Counted from the first letter of the stretch, positions 38,881-48,230 are shown. The stretch is 64,000 nt of DNA from an uncultured Oscillospiraceae bacterium (GCA_934660965.1 CAKUIM010000002.1:67560-131559), one strand, 5' to 3'. The notes: generated by a model not told the origin, from the sequence alone. Translations and numbers: made by a program.

Positions 38881-40824
38881 TTATGGGGTTTTCGGGCCCT
38901 GCCCGTCCTGCGGCGCCAGGGGCAGGGTCACGGTGGCCTTGAACAGATCCCCGTCGATGCTCACGTCAAACCGCCCGCCCTGAAGCTCGGTGAGGGACTG
39001 GGCAATGGACAGCCCCAGGCCCGACCCCTCGGTGGTGCGGGACTCCTCCCCCCGGGCAAAGCGCTCCAGCAGGGCCTCCGGCGGCAGATTCAGCGCGTCC
39101 CGGGAGATGTTCTTCACCGACAGCTCCCCGCAGTCCGGATAGGCGCGGATCTCCACATAAATCCGCGTCCCGGAAAGGGCGTACTTGGCGCAGTTAGACA
39201 GGAGATTGTCCAGCACCCGCCACAGATGCCGCCCGTCCGCCCGGACCCACACCGCCTTCTCGGGGAAGGTGCGCACCACCCGCAGGCCGCTCTGGGCAAG
39301 GCGATCCTCATACTCGGCCAGGGCCTGCTCGCACAGCTCCGTAAGGCCGATGGGCTCCAGGCTCACCGTAAGGTTTCCGGTGGACGCCTTGGATGCCTCC
39401 ACCAGGTCCTCGGTGAGCTTCTTGAGCCGCTGGCTCTTCCGGTCCAGCACATCCAGATACTCCCGCAGCTGCGGGTTTTCTACCGGCAGCTGCTTCATCA
39501 GCCCCACGTAGCTGATGATGGAGGTCAGGGGGGTCTTGAGGTCGTGGGAGACGTTGGTGATAAGCTCCGCCTTGAACCGCTCGGAGCGCATCCTGTCTTC
39601 CACCGCGTCCGAGATGGCCCGCCCCAGATTGTTGAGCTCGTCGGCGTGGCGGCGCAGGTCGGGCAGCATATGGGCGGTGTCGATATGATAGCCGGCGTTG
39701 CCGCCGATGATCTCCCGGGCGCCCTGGCGCAGGCGCTTCCACTGGCAGGCCCACAGGCACAGATAGACGATGCACACCGCCGACCCCAGCAGCCACATCC
39801 ACATAAGGTTCTCCGCCAGCACCAGGGTGAGGACGGTAAAGAACAGATAGCCCACGCCGGCAAGGGCCGACTTCCACACAAGGGGCAGGGCCTGCCCCAC
39901 CCGGCGAAGCAGCCCCGCCAGAAAGGCGCACAGCCGCCAGATCAGGGTGTTGCGCAGCAGGGTATGGGCCTTGCACCGGGCGCAGAAGGTCACAAGGGCA
40001 CCGATGCCCAGCGCCGCAGCTGCCGCCACGACGGCGCCCACCACCAGAAGCTGGAGGAACATGGGCGTCTCGCCGTAAAAGCCGCTGAAGCGCAGCCCCT
40101 CCCACACAAAGCCCAGCAGCAGGAAGGCGCACAGCCCCATGAGCACCAGCAGCAAATCCCCGGGGATGCGGTGGAACCAGTTCAGGGAGATGCCCTCCCG
40201 CCCCCGGCGGTGGCCGCAGCCCCAGCACAGGTAGACCGTCAGCACCAGCCCCGCGCCGGCGCACAGCAGCGTCTCTGCAAGGCGCGCGCCCCGCGCCGCC
40301 TTCCACTGGTTGAGCGACTCGTAGGCCCGCAGGTAGCAGTCGTCCACCGCCATGTCACCGTCCAGCCACAGCGCCAGCTCCAGCCACTGGGAGCTCCCGT
40401 CTGCCTCCCGGTAGGAGAACGACCCCCAATAGAGGCCCTGGGCCCGGGCGGGAACCGCCCCGGCAGCATTTCCGTAGCGCACCGCGCCGGCGCTGGAGCG
40501 GGCCTGCCAGCGCAGGTTGGTAGCGGAGGGGTCAAAGCGCTCCTCCAGGGCGGCCTGGGTCTGGCTCAGATAGGCGGAGAGCTCCTCCCCCAGGTCCCGG
40601 GCGTTGTAATACTCCAAAAGCTGCTGGAGCCGCGCGCAGTCGAGCTGCTCGAGGTACTGCACCGTGTACCCTTCCCCCGGCCCGGCGTCGTACCCGGCAT
40701 ACTCCCCCCAGAGGACGTCGTAGTTCATCAGCTGATACCAGCCCATGATGGCGGCGGCGGTAAAGCCGACCACCGCCATCATGAAGGCCAGGGCCTTCAC
40801 GGCCGCGTTTTCTCTCCACTTCAT
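38881..40824 (-). CDS. Large membrane sensor histidine kinase
   Basis: 647-residue kinase. TM1 (~residues 12-30), an extracytoplasmic domain of ~165 residues, then six or so further membrane segments (~200-370). The dimerisation box is ITNVSHDLKTPLTSII with His427, then the N box RVLDNLLSNCAKYAL and G box TTEGSGLGLSIAQSLTELQGG. The multi-TM core between sensor and kinase resembles GHKL sensors that listen to envelope signals. Its start overlaps the response-regulator stop by four bases (ATGA). Confidence 0.92.
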   Translation of the reverse strand: MKWRENAAVKALAFMMAVVGFTAAAIMGWYQLMNYDVLWGEYAGYDAGPGEGYTVQYLEQLDCARLQQLLEYYNARDLGEELSAYLSQTQAALEERFDPSATNLRWQARSSAGAVRYGNAAGAVPARAQGLYWGSFSYREADGSSQWLELALWLDGDMAVDDCYLRAYESLNQWKAARGARLAETLLCAGAGLVLTVYLCWGCGHRRGREGISLNWFHRIPGDLLLVLMGLCAFLLLGFVWEGLRFSGFYGETPMFLQLLVVGAVVAAAAALGIGALVTFCARCKAHTLLRNTLIWRLCAFLAGLLRRVGQALPLVWKSALAGVGYLFFTVLTLVLAENLMWMWLLGSAVCIVYLCLWACQWKRLRQGAREIIGGNAGYHIDTAHMLPDLRRHADELNNLGRAISDAVEDRMRSERFKAELITNVSHDLKTPLTSIISYVGLMKQLPVENPQLREYLDVLDRKSQRLKKLTEDLVEASKASTGNLTVSLEPIGLTELCEQALAEYEDRLAQSGLRVVRTFPEKAVWVRADGRHLWRVLDNLLSNCAKYALSGTRIYVEIRAYPDCGELSVKNISRDALNLPPEALLERFARGEESRTTEGSGLGLSIAQSLTELQGGRFDVSIDGDLFKATVTLPLAPQDGQGPKTP

Positions 40825-41519
40825 CCGATCTTCTCCATTTTATAGCCCAGGCCCCACACCACCTTGAGATATCGGGGGTCGGCGGGGTCGATCTCGATCT
40901 TCTCCCGCAGGTGCCGGATATGGACGGCCACCGTGTTCTCCGAGCCCAGGGCCGGGTCGTTCCACACCTGCTCGTAGATCTGGGCGGTGGAGTACACCCG
41001 CCCGGGGTTTTTCATCAAAAGGCGCAGGATGTTGTACTCAATGGGGGTCAGGCTCACCCCTTCGCCGTCCACGGTGACGGCCTTGGCGTCGTCGTCGAGG
41101 ACGATGGCGCCGTTGCGCAGCACGTTGTCCGGCTCCGCCGGGCCCTTGCCCCCCAGCAGGGTATAGCGGCGCAGCTGGCTCTTCACCCGGGCCAGCACCT
41201 CGATGGGGTTGAAGGGCTTTGTGATGTAGTCGTCCGCCCCGATGTTCAGCCCCAGCACCTTGTCCGCGTCCTCGCCTTTGGCGGTGAGCAGGATGATGGG
41301 GATATTCCCCCGCTCCCGAAGCTTTGCCGTGGCCCGGATGCCGTCGAGCTTGGGCATCATCACATCCATGAGCACCAGGTCCGCCCCCTGCTGCTCCACC
41401 GCCGCGATGGCCTCCTCCCCGTTGCAGGCGGAGATGGTGCGGTAGCCCTCGCTGCTCAGGTAGATCTCCAGCGCAGAGACGATATCCCGGTCATCATCGC
41501 AGATCAGTATGGTATACAT
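40821..41519 (-). CDS. OmpR/PhoB-family response regulator (VanR-like)
   Basis: 232-residue regulator. Acidic pocket CDDD (residues 7-10), phospho-acceptor Asp52 (LVLMDVMMP), Thr in ILLTAKGED, Lys in YITKPFNPIEVLARVKSQLRRY. Winged-helix domain ends VWNDPALGSENTVAVHIRHLREKIEIDP...VWGLGYKME. ATG 41519 follows GGGAGGGA; an open extension to 41558 overlaps the promoter. It might bind the direct repeat before the hydrolase at 34927, but that link is only a guess. Confidence 0.93.
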   Translation of the reverse strand: MYTILICDDDRDIVSALEIYLSSEGYRTISACNGEEAIAAVEQQGADLVLMDVMMPKLDGIRATAKLRERGNIPIILLTAKGEDADKVLGLNIGADDYITKPFNPIEVLARVKSQLRRYTLLGGKGPAEPDNVLRNGAIVLDDDAKAVTVDGEGVSLTPIEYNILRLLMKNPGRVYSTAQIYEQVWNDPALGSENTVAVHIRHLREKIEIDPADPRYLKVVWGLGYKMEKIG

Positions 41520-41549
41520 AGTCGGTCCCTCCCGCCGGGTGTTTTCTCT

Positions 41550-41578
41550 ATCATACAAAAAAGGCCATTAAGATGCAA
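41550..41578 (-). promoter_or_regulatory. Promoter of the second two-component system
   Basis: Minus strand TTGCAT (41578-41573), 17-bp spacer, TATGAT (41555-41550). The octamer CTTAATGG occurs inside the spacer (41572-41565) and again 34 bp upstream (41606-41599), possibly autoregulatory sites. Confidence 0.68.
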
Positions 41579-41614
41579 CGGCGCAAGCCCTTAAAAAACC
41601 ATTAAGGCCCGCAC

Positions 41615-41649
41615 AAAAAAGGGCGCGCACCGCATAGGCAGTGCGCGCC
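41615..41649 (-). terminator. Terminator of the DUF1846 gene
   Basis: Stem GGCGCGCAC/GTGCGCGCC closing a short inner hairpin, then TTTTTT on the minus strand. Confidence 0.88.
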
Positions 41650-41658
41650 GGGAGGTTT

Positions 41659-43146
41659 TTATCTGTGGAAGAGGCAGTTGGTCTGATACCGGGGGGAGCA
41701 GGTGAGCTGCAGGCCCAGCTTTGCATAGATGCCGCTGTCCGCCCCCGAGAGGATGACGGAGGAATGGGCCTGGCAGCCCCGCAGCGCCGCCAGGCACTCC
41801 AGCGCCCGGGCCGCCAGCGGGTCGGTGGCGGCGGAGATGGCAAGGGCGATGAGGGTCTCGTCGCTGTGGAGACGGGGGTTGTGGCTGCCCAGATGGCGCA
41901 CCTTGACCGACTGGATGGGCTCGATGGCCTGGCGGGAAATGAGATGGGTCTCCTTGCCGATGCCGGCCAGGGCCTTGAGGGCGTTCAAAAGGGCGGCGCT
42001 GGACGCGCCCATGAGGTCGCTGGTCTTTCCGGTGACGATCTCGCCGCCGGGCAGCTCGATGGCGGCGGCCGGCTCCCCGGTCTGCTCGGCCCGGCGGTTT
42101 GCCGCGGCAATCACGGGGCGCAGCTCCCCGGTGACGCCCGCCTGCTTCATCAGCAGCTCCAGCTTATAGATAATCTCGTCGCTGCCCTGGCCCCGGCGGC
42201 GGTCGCACAGGGCGGTATAGTAGCGCCGGATGATCTCCTGCCGGGCGGCGGCGCACACCACGGCGTCATCCACAATGCAGTTGCCCGCCATGTTCACCCC
42301 CATGTCCGTGGGGGACTGATAGGGGCTCTCACCGATGATCTGGCGGAAGATGGCCGCCAGCACGGGGAACACCTCCACATCCCGGTTGTAGTTCACCGTG
42401 GTCTTGCCGTAGGCCTGGAGGTGGAAGGGGTCGATCATGTTCACATCGTTGAGGTCGGCGGTGGCCGCCTCATAGGCCAGGTTCACCGGGTGCTGAAGGG
42501 GCAGGTTCCACACCGGGAAGGTCTCGAACTTGGCGTAGCCCGCCCGGACGCCCAGGCGGTGCTCGTGATAGAGCTGGGAAAGGCAGGTGGCCATCTTGCC
42601 CGAGCCCGGGCCGGGGGCGGTGACCACCACCAGGGGCCGCTGGGTGCGGATATAATCGTTCTTGCCGAAGCCGTCCTCGCTGACGATGTAGGATATGTTG
42701 TGGGGATAGCCCGGAATGGGGTAGTGCAGGTAGACCCTGATGCCCAGGGCCTCCAGCCGGCGGCGGAAGGCGTCGGCCGCGCTCTGGCCGGCGTACTGGG
42801 TAATGGCCACGCTGCCCACATAAAGGCCCTTCTCCCGGAAGGTGTCGATCATGCGCAGCACGTCCTCATCGTAGGTGATGCCAAGGTCGCCCCGCACCTT
42901 ATTCTGCTCGATGGCGGCGGCATTGATGGCAATGACGATCTCCACGCTCTCCCGCAGCTCCAGCAGCATGCGGATCTTGCTGTCCGGGGCAAAGCCCGGC
43001 AGCACCCGGGCGGCGTGGTGGTCGTCAAAGAGCTTGCCGCCGAATTCCAGATACAGCTTGCCGCCGAACTGCTCAATCCGCTCCCGGATCTTCTCCGACT
43101 GCAGCTCCAGGTATTTTTTATTGTCAAATCCAATCTCTGTGGGCAT
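41659..43146 (-). CDS. DUF1846 family protein
   Basis: 495-residue protein of the DUF1846 family, a conserved Firmicutes/Actinobacteria group of unknown function. Family features are IGFDNKKYLELQSEKIRERIEQFGGKLYLEFGGKLFDDHHAARVLPGFAPDSKI, a P-loop-like region VTAPGPGSGKMATCLSQLYHE, and NYNRDVEVFPVL. ATG 43146 begins at the canonical N-terminus; the frame is open to 43233 but that stretch is low-complexity. The glycine-rich loop hints at nucleotide binding. It stands alone between two transcription units. Confidence 0.88.
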   Translation of the reverse strand: MPTEIGFDNKKYLELQSEKIRERIEQFGGKLYLEFGGKLFDDHHAARVLPGFAPDSKIRMLLELRESVEIVIAINAAAIEQNKVRGDLGITYDEDVLRMIDTFREKGLYVGSVAITQYAGQSAADAFRRRLEALGIRVYLHYPIPGYPHNISYIVSEDGFGKNDYIRTQRPLVVVTAPGPGSGKMATCLSQLYHEHRLGVRAGYAKFETFPVWNLPLQHPVNLAYEAATADLNDVNMIDPFHLQAYGKTTVNYNRDVEVFPVLAAIFRQIIGESPYQSPTDMGVNMAGNCIVDDAVVCAAARQEIIRRYYTALCDRRRGQGSDEIIYKLELLMKQAGVTGELRPVIAAANRRAEQTGEPAAAIELPGGEIVTGKTSDLMGASSAALLNALKALAGIGKETHLISRQAIEPIQSVKVRHLGSHNPRLHSDETLIALAISAATDPLAARALECLAALRGCQAHSSVILSGADSGIYAKLGLQLTCSPRYQTNCLFHR

Positions 43147-43338
43147 AGTTTTCCCCGGCGCGCCCTCTCCCCCGACGCGCCTTCCTCCCTTTCTCTCTGT
43201 GCTCTCTTCTCTCTTTGCCCCGCGGGGCATCACTTCGGGTTATTCTATCACAACCCCCGCCCGCGCACAAGGCCCGCCCCGGCCATTTTTCTCCCCCACC
43301 CCCAATTTTCCTCCCCGTGCATTTCCCCGGCCTGCGCC

Positions 43339-43367
43339 TTGCATTTTCCAAAAAATTAGGGTATCAT
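43339..43367 (+). promoter_or_regulatory. Promoter of nadE
   Basis: TTGCAT (43339-43344), 17-bp spacer, TATCAT (43362-43367). The 258-base gap before nadE holds only this recognisable signal. Confidence 0.75.
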
Positions 43368-43404
43368 AGCAGTGCTTTCCCGGTTTGAAAGGAGGAGCGC
43401 AATT

Positions 43405-45318
43405 ATGAAAGACGGCTTTATCAAGGCCGCGGCGGGCACCCCGGCCATCCGCGTGGCGGACTGCGCCTATAACGCCCGGCAGATCATCGCCCTGATGCAG
43501 GAGGCGGCGGAGCGGGGCGTCAAGGTCCTGGCCCTGCCGGAGCTGTGCGTCACCGGCTACACCTGCGGCGACCTTTTTTTGCAGGACACCCTGCTGCGCG
43601 GCGCGGAGGACGCCCTGTCCCATATCCTGCGCGAGACGGCCGGGCTGGACATGCTCACCGCCGTGGGCCTGCCGGTGCGGTGCAAATGGGATAACAAACT
43701 GTATAACTGCGCCGCTGTAATACAAAAAGGAGAGGTTCTGGGTCTCATTCCCAAGACCTGTCTTCCCAATTACGGGGAATTTTACGAGCAGCGCTGGTTC
43801 GTCTCCGGCGCCGGCGCGGACTTTTCCGTCAGCCTTGCCGGGCAGGAGAACGTGCCCCTGTGCCCCGGCGGTCTTTTTGAGTGCGACGCCATGCCCGGCC
43901 TTGTGGTGGGAGTGGAGCTGTGCGAGGATCTGTGGTCCGCCCAGCCCCCGTCTGTTGCCCTTGTCCGTGCCGGGGCCACGGTGATTCTGAACCTGTCCGC
44001 CAGCGACGAGGTGGCGGGCAAGGCGGCCTACCGCCGGCAGCTGGTGACCGGCCAGTCCGCCCGGCTGCTGTGCGGCTATGTGTACGCCGACGCCGGGCAG
44101 GGCGAGTCGTCCACCGACATGGTGTTCGCCGGCCACAATATGATCGCGGAAAACGGCGCGCTGCTTGCAGAAAAGCGCTTCTCCACCGGCCTTACGGTGT
44201 CGGAGCTGGACCTAGAGCGCCTTATCTACGAGCGCCGGCGGATGAACACCTTCACCGGGGACACGGAGCACGTCTGGCGGCAGGGCTTCCCCCTTGATGT
44301 TACCGAGACGGCCCTCACCCGCCCCGTTTCTCCCGCCCCCTTCGTCCCCCAGGGGCAGCAGGACCGGGCGCAGCGCTGCGACGAGATCCTGCGCATTGCC
44401 GCCCTGGGCCTTGCAAAGCGGCTGGAGCACACCGGCGCCCCCTGCGCGGTCATCGGGCTGTCCGGCGGGCTGGACTCCACCCTGGCCATCCTCATCACCG
44501 CCATGGCCTTCGACCTTCTCGGCCGCAGCCGCGGCGGGATCATCGCCGTGACCATGCCGTGCTTCGGCACCACGGCGCGCACCCGCTCCAACGCGGAGAT
44601 CCTTGCCGGGGAGCTGGGGGCGGAGCTTCGTGTGGTGGACATCGGCGACGCGGTGCGCCAGCACTTTGCCGACATCGGCCAGAGCATGGATGACCACTCC
44701 GTCACCTTTGAAAACGGCCAGGCCCGGGAGCGCACCCAGGTGCTCATGGACATCGCCAATAAGGCCGGCGGCCTTGTCATCGGCACCGGCGACCTCTCCG
44801 AGCTTGCCCTGGGCTGGTGCACCTACAACGGCGACCACATGAGCATGTACGGCGTCAATGCCTCCATCCCCAAGACCCTGGTGCGCCACCTGGTGGCCTA
44901 CGTGGCCGACGACCGGGGCGGCAGGCTGGGCGCGGTGCTGCGGGACATTCTCGATACCCCCGTCTCGCCGGAGCTGCTTCCCCCCAAGGACGGGGAGATC
45001 GCCCAGAAAACCGAGGACCTGGTGGGCCCCTATGAGCTCCACGACTTCTTCCTCTACTACGCCGTGCGCTGGGGCTTCCCGCCCCGGAAGGTACTGCGGC
45101 TGGCCCGGTACGCCCTGGGGGCGCAGTATGACCGGGCCACCCTCCTCAAGTGGCTCAAAAACTTCTACCGGCGGTTCTTCTCCCAGCAGTTCAAGCGCTC
45201 CTGCCTGCCCGACGGCCCCAAGGTGGGCACCCTCACCCTCTCCCCCCGCGGCGACTGGCGCATGCCGTCTGACGCCGTGGCAAAGCTCTGGCTCGATGAG
45301 CTGGAGGGACTGGAGTAA
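43405..45318 (+). CDS. nadE: Glutamine-dependent NAD+ synthetase
   Basis: 637-residue two-domain enzyme that amidates nicotinic-acid adenine dinucleotide. The N-terminal nitrilase-type glutaminase has the triad Glu in LPELCVTGY, Lys in IPKTCLPNYGEFYE and Cys in GVELCEDLW. The C-terminal synthetase has the pyrophosphatase loop LSGGLDSTLAI, then GTGDLSELALGWCTYNGDHMSMYGVNASIPKTLVR. ATG 43405 follows AAAGGAGG. Its last ~20 codons plus 50 bases of flank are duplicated 198 bp downstream. Confidence 0.96.
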   Translation: MKDGFIKAAAGTPAIRVADCAYNARQIIALMQEAAERGVKVLALPELCVTGYTCGDLFLQDTLLRGAEDALSHILRETAGLDMLTAVGLPVRCKWDNKLYNCAAVIQKGEVLGLIPKTCLPNYGEFYEQRWFVSGAGADFSVSLAGQENVPLCPGGLFECDAMPGLVVGVELCEDLWSAQPPSVALVRAGATVILNLSASDEVAGKAAYRRQLVTGQSARLLCGYVYADAGQGESSTDMVFAGHNMIAENGALLAEKRFSTGLTVSELDLERLIYERRRMNTFTGDTEHVWRQGFPLDVTETALTRPVSPAPFVPQGQQDRAQRCDEILRIAALGLAKRLEHTGAPCAVIGLSGGLDSTLAILITAMAFDLLGRSRGGIIAVTMPCFGTTARTRSNAEILAGELGAELRVVDIGDAVRQHFADIGQSMDDHSVTFENGQARERTQVLMDIANKAGGLVIGTGDLSELALGWCTYNGDHMSMYGVNASIPKTLVRHLVAYVADDRGGRLGAVLRDILDTPVSPELLPPKDGEIAQKTEDLVGPYELHDFFLYYAVRWGFPPRKVLRLARYALGAQYDRATLLKWLKNFYRRFFSQQFKRSCLPDGPKVGTLTLSPRGDWRMPSDAVAKLWLDELEGLE

Positions 45319-45566
45319 TCGGCAGGGTCTCCCCGCCAGTCGCCCAAACGGGGCCCCCGCAAAGGCACCGCCTTTGTGGGGAAAGGAGACGCAGCGAAGC
45401 GGCCGAGCTTTCGCCAAAAGGCGGAAGCGAGAAATGCGAAGCTTGCGGCGACGCGGCGCATGCCGTCTGACGCCGTGGCAAAGCTCTGGCTCGATGAGCT
45501 GGAGGGGCTGGAGTAATCGGCAGGGTCTCCCCGCCAGTCGCCCAAACAGGGCCCCCGCAAAGGCAC
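45257..45566 (+). repeat. 112-bp tandem duplication of the nadE 3' end
   Basis: Bases 45257-45368 and 45455-45566 match at about 110 of 112 positions, an offset of 198 bp. The second copy contains the last 20 codons of nadE with their stop, but no start or ribosome-binding site, so it is a remnant. The 86 bp between the copies carry palindromic pieces (TTTCGCCAAAAGGCGGAA). The rest of the 311-base gap up to 45630 has no gene. Confidence 0.92.
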
Positions 45567-45630
45567 GCACGCTCCGCCCCAACAAGGGGGCGGAGTGGAA
45601 ATTTTCAAAACAGCAAAGCGGTGACATTTC

Positions 45631-46224
45631 TTGAATAAGTATCTTGACCTCTTCCTCACCTTCGCAAAGGTGGGAGTATGCACCTTCGGCGGCGGCTACG
45701 CCATGCTACCCATCCTCCAGCGGGAGTTGGTGGACAACAGGGGCTGGGCCACCGAGGATCAGCTCTCCGACTACTACGCCGTAGGCCAGTGCACCCCCGG
45801 TGTCATCGCCGTCAACACTGCCACCTTTGTGGGCAGCAGCATCGGCGGCGTACCCGGCGGCGTCATTGCCACCCTGGGCGTGGTGTTCCCGTCCATCGTC
45901 ATCATTCTGGTGGTGGCGGCCTTCTTGAGCAATTTCATGCATATCCAGTGGGTGATTCACGCCTTCAACGGTATCCGGGCGGGCGTGGTGGCCCTGATTC
46001 TGAAGAGCGTTATCAAGCTGTGCAAAAACTCCGTCATCGACTGGCCCACCCGCATTCTCTACACGCTGGTGCTCATCCTGGCCGCCGTGGGCGCCTTCGT
46101 GCCCCTGCCCGGCGGCGCGCTGGGTACGGTGCTGGACTATCTCACCTCCCCGGTGGTGCTGGTGGTGCTCGCCGGCGCGGCGGGGCTGTGTGTCCGGGCG
46201 GCGAAGGGGGGGCTCAAGGCATGA
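45631..46224 (+). CDS. Chromate transporter-family protein, subunit 1
   Basis: 197-residue short-chain CHR protein with six or so membrane segments. The family motif FAKVGVCTFGGGYAMLPILQRELVDNRGW and VGQCTPGVIAVNTATFVGSSIGGVPGGVIATLGVVFPS are clear. The start is a TTG at 45631, six bases behind GGTGA; no ATG or GTG is available upstream in frame. Its stop overlaps the next gene's ATG (ATGA). Short CHR proteins work as pairs in opposite orientation; they may export chromate or another anion. Confidence 0.85.
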   Translation: MNKYLDLFLTFAKVGVCTFGGGYAMLPILQRELVDNRGWATEDQLSDYYAVGQCTPGVIAVNTATFVGSSIGGVPGGVIATLGVVFPSIVIILVVAAFLSNFMHIQWVIHAFNGIRAGVVALILKSVIKLCKNSVIDWPTRILYTLVLILAAVGAFVPLPGGALGTVLDYLTSPVVLVVLAGAAGLCVRAAKGGLKA

Positions 46225-46781
46225 TCTATCTGCGCCTTTTCTGGGAGTTCTGCAAGGTGGGCCTGTTCTCCGTGGGGGGCGGCCTTGCCACCATCCCCTT
46301 CCTCACCAACCTTGGGGAGCGCACCGGCTGGTTCACCTCCGGGCAGCTGGCAGACATGATCGCCATCTCCGAGTCCACCCCCGGCCCCATGGGGGTGAAC
46401 ACCGCCACCTACGTGGGCTTTGCCTGCGGCGGCATCCCCGGCGGGGTGGTGGCCACCCTGGGGCTCATCTTCCCCTCCATCATCATCATTCTGGTCATCG
46501 CAAAATTTCTCCAGCGCTTCCGGCAGTCCAGGGCGGTGGACGCGGTGTTCTACGGCCTGCGCGCGGCGTCGGTGGCGCTCATCACCGCGGCCCTTCTCCA
46601 GGTGGCCGCCATCGCCCTGCTCAACCGGGAGGCCCCCTTCGGCCCGGCCTACTTCAACTTCCCGGCCATCATTCTCGCGGCGGTCATCTTCGCCCTCATC
46701 ACCGTCACCCCGGCCAAAAAGCTCCACCCCATCTGCTTCATCGGCCTTGCCGCCCTGACCGGCATTATCTTCAAAATGTAA
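46221..46781 (+). CDS. Chromate transporter-family protein, subunit 2
   Basis: 186-residue partner of the preceding gene with the same architecture: FCKVGLFSVGGGLATIPFLTNLGERTGWFTSGQLADMIAISESTPGPMGVNTATYVGFACGGIPGGVVATLGLIFPS. The four-base overlap with subunit 1 indicates translational coupling and stoichiometric production. Confidence 0.88.
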   Translation: MIYLRLFWEFCKVGLFSVGGGLATIPFLTNLGERTGWFTSGQLADMIAISESTPGPMGVNTATYVGFACGGIPGGVVATLGLIFPSIIIILVIAKFLQRFRQSRAVDAVFYGLRAASVALITAALLQVAAIALLNREAPFGPAYFNFPAIILAAVIFALITVTPAKKLHPICFIGLAALTGIIFKM

Positions 46782-46791
46782 CAAGCCGCGC

Positions 46792-46829
46792 AAAGCCCGC
46801 ACCCGGTCCCCCCGGATGCGGGCTTTTTC
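46792..46829. terminator. Terminator between chromate-transporter and arc operons
   Basis: Stem AAAGCCCGCA/TGCGGGCTTT then TTCT. It ends the plus-strand pair and lies against the 3' end of the minus-strand transporter gene. Confidence 0.88.
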
Positions 46830-48226
46830 TATCCTGCCAGCGCCCCCAGGCACAAAAGGCCCAGGCAGAGCAGGAAGGCGCACAGCAGATACTTCCAGAT
46901 GAATTTCAGCCACCGGTCGTAGGGCACATGGCCGATGGCCAGCGCCCCCATCACCACGGCGCTTGTGGGCGTGACAAGGTTGACAAGGCCGCAGGCGCAC
47001 TGGAACGCGGTGATGACAAGGCTGCGGCTCACTCCGGCAAAGTCCGCCAGGGGCGCCATGATGGGCATAGAGAGGGTGGCAAGCCCCGAGGTGGACGGGA
47101 TGAGAAAGGACAGGGGCAGATAGATGAGATACACCAGGGCCATGAAGGTGAGCCTGCCCGCCCCGGCCAGGGCCGACTCGCCCCAGCTCAGGATGGTGTC
47201 GGTGATCCTGCCGCTGTTCATCACCACCGTGATGCCACGGGAGATGCCGATGATGAACGCCACCCCCAGCAGCTCCGCGGCGCCGGAGACGAAGGCGTTC
47301 ACCGTCTCCTCCTCCGAAAGGCCGCAGCAGATGCCGGTGAGGATGGCCGCGCCCAGGAACAGGGCGGAGAGCTCCGGGAACCACCAGCCCAGCTCGGGAA
47401 GGGCCGCCCCCATCTCCCCGAAGGGAATGACGGCGTACACCATCACAAGGAAGGTGGCGGCAAAGAAGAGCAGCGCCAGCCTCTGCCGGCCATTGAGTTT
47501 TGCCCCCTCCGGGGCGCTGCCGCCGAAGTGGGAAAGGTGCTCCCCCCGCAGCTCCGCCACCAGAGAGCGCTCCGGCTGCGCCTTCACCCGCCCGGCGTAG
47601 GCCATCACCGTCCAGATGGCCAGGGCCAGCAGCAGCGCCAGCAGCGCCAGGCGCAGCAGCAGCCCCTCCCCCAGAGACACCCCGGCAAAGCCTGCGGCGA
47701 TGCCGGTGGCGAAGGGGTTCACCGTGGAGCCCAGCACCCCGGCCCCCGCCCCCAGCAGGATGATGGCCACACCGGTGAGGGCGTCGTACCCGGCGGCGAC
47801 GACGATGGGCAGCACCAGGGGGTAGAAGGCGATGGTCTCCTCCGCCATGCCGAAGGTGGTGCCCCCCAGGGCAAAGGCGCACATCAGAATGGGGATGAGG
47901 AGCTTTTCCCGCCCCCGCAGGGCGCGGATGATGGCGGCGATGCCCGCGTTGATGGCGCCGGTGGCCGACACCACCCCGAGAAAGCCGCCCACCATCAGGA
48001 TAAAGGCCGCCACGTCGATGGCCTCGTAAAGGCCCTCCATGGGGGCGGTTACCACAGCGGAAATGCTCTGGCGCTGCTGCTCCACCCGGTGGTAGCTGCC
48101 GGCGATGGGCTCGCCGTCCTCCCGGTAGTCGTACTGCCCGGCGGGGATGACCCAGGTCAGGGCGATCATCAACAGAATGATGAGAAAGAGCACCGTATAG
48201 GCGGTGGGCATCTTGAACCTGCGCAT
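46829..48226 (-). CDS. YfcC/DcuC-family transporter (probable arginine-ornithine antiporter)
   Basis: 465-residue permease with ~12 membrane segments. It opens MPTAYTVLFLIILLMIALTWVIPAGQYDY, contains LGGTTFGMAEETIAFYPLVLP and LIPSTSGLATLSMPIMAPLADFAGVSR, marks of the YfcC branch. ATG 48226 follows AGGAGGGA and lies four bases behind the arcC stop; the longer open frame overlaps arcC and is not coding. As the last gene of the arginine deiminase operon it most likely exchanges arginine for ornithine, as YfcC-type ArcD proteins do in streptococci. Confidence 0.88.
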   Translation of the reverse strand: MRRFKMPTAYTVLFLIILLMIALTWVIPAGQYDYREDGEPIAGSYHRVEQQRQSISAVVTAPMEGLYEAIDVAAFILMVGGFLGVVSATGAINAGIAAIIRALRGREKLLIPILMCAFALGGTTFGMAEETIAFYPLVLPIVVAAGYDALTGVAIILLGAGAGVLGSTVNPFATGIAAGFAGVSLGEGLLLRLALLALLLALAIWTVMAYAGRVKAQPERSLVAELRGEHLSHFGGSAPEGAKLNGRQRLALLFFAATFLVMVYAVIPFGEMGAALPELGWWFPELSALFLGAAILTGICCGLSEEETVNAFVSGAAELLGVAFIIGISRGITVVMNSGRITDTILSWGESALAGAGRLTFMALVYLIYLPLSFLIPSTSGLATLSMPIMAPLADFAGVSRSLVITAFQCACGLVNLVTPTSAVVMGALAIGHVPYDRWLKFIWKYLLCAFLLCLGLLCLGALAG

Positions 48227-48230
48227 GGCG

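Noticed and set aside
45455..45566. A second small gene downstream of nadE
   Set aside because: It is the duplicated nadE tail, without start codon context or ribosome-binding site.
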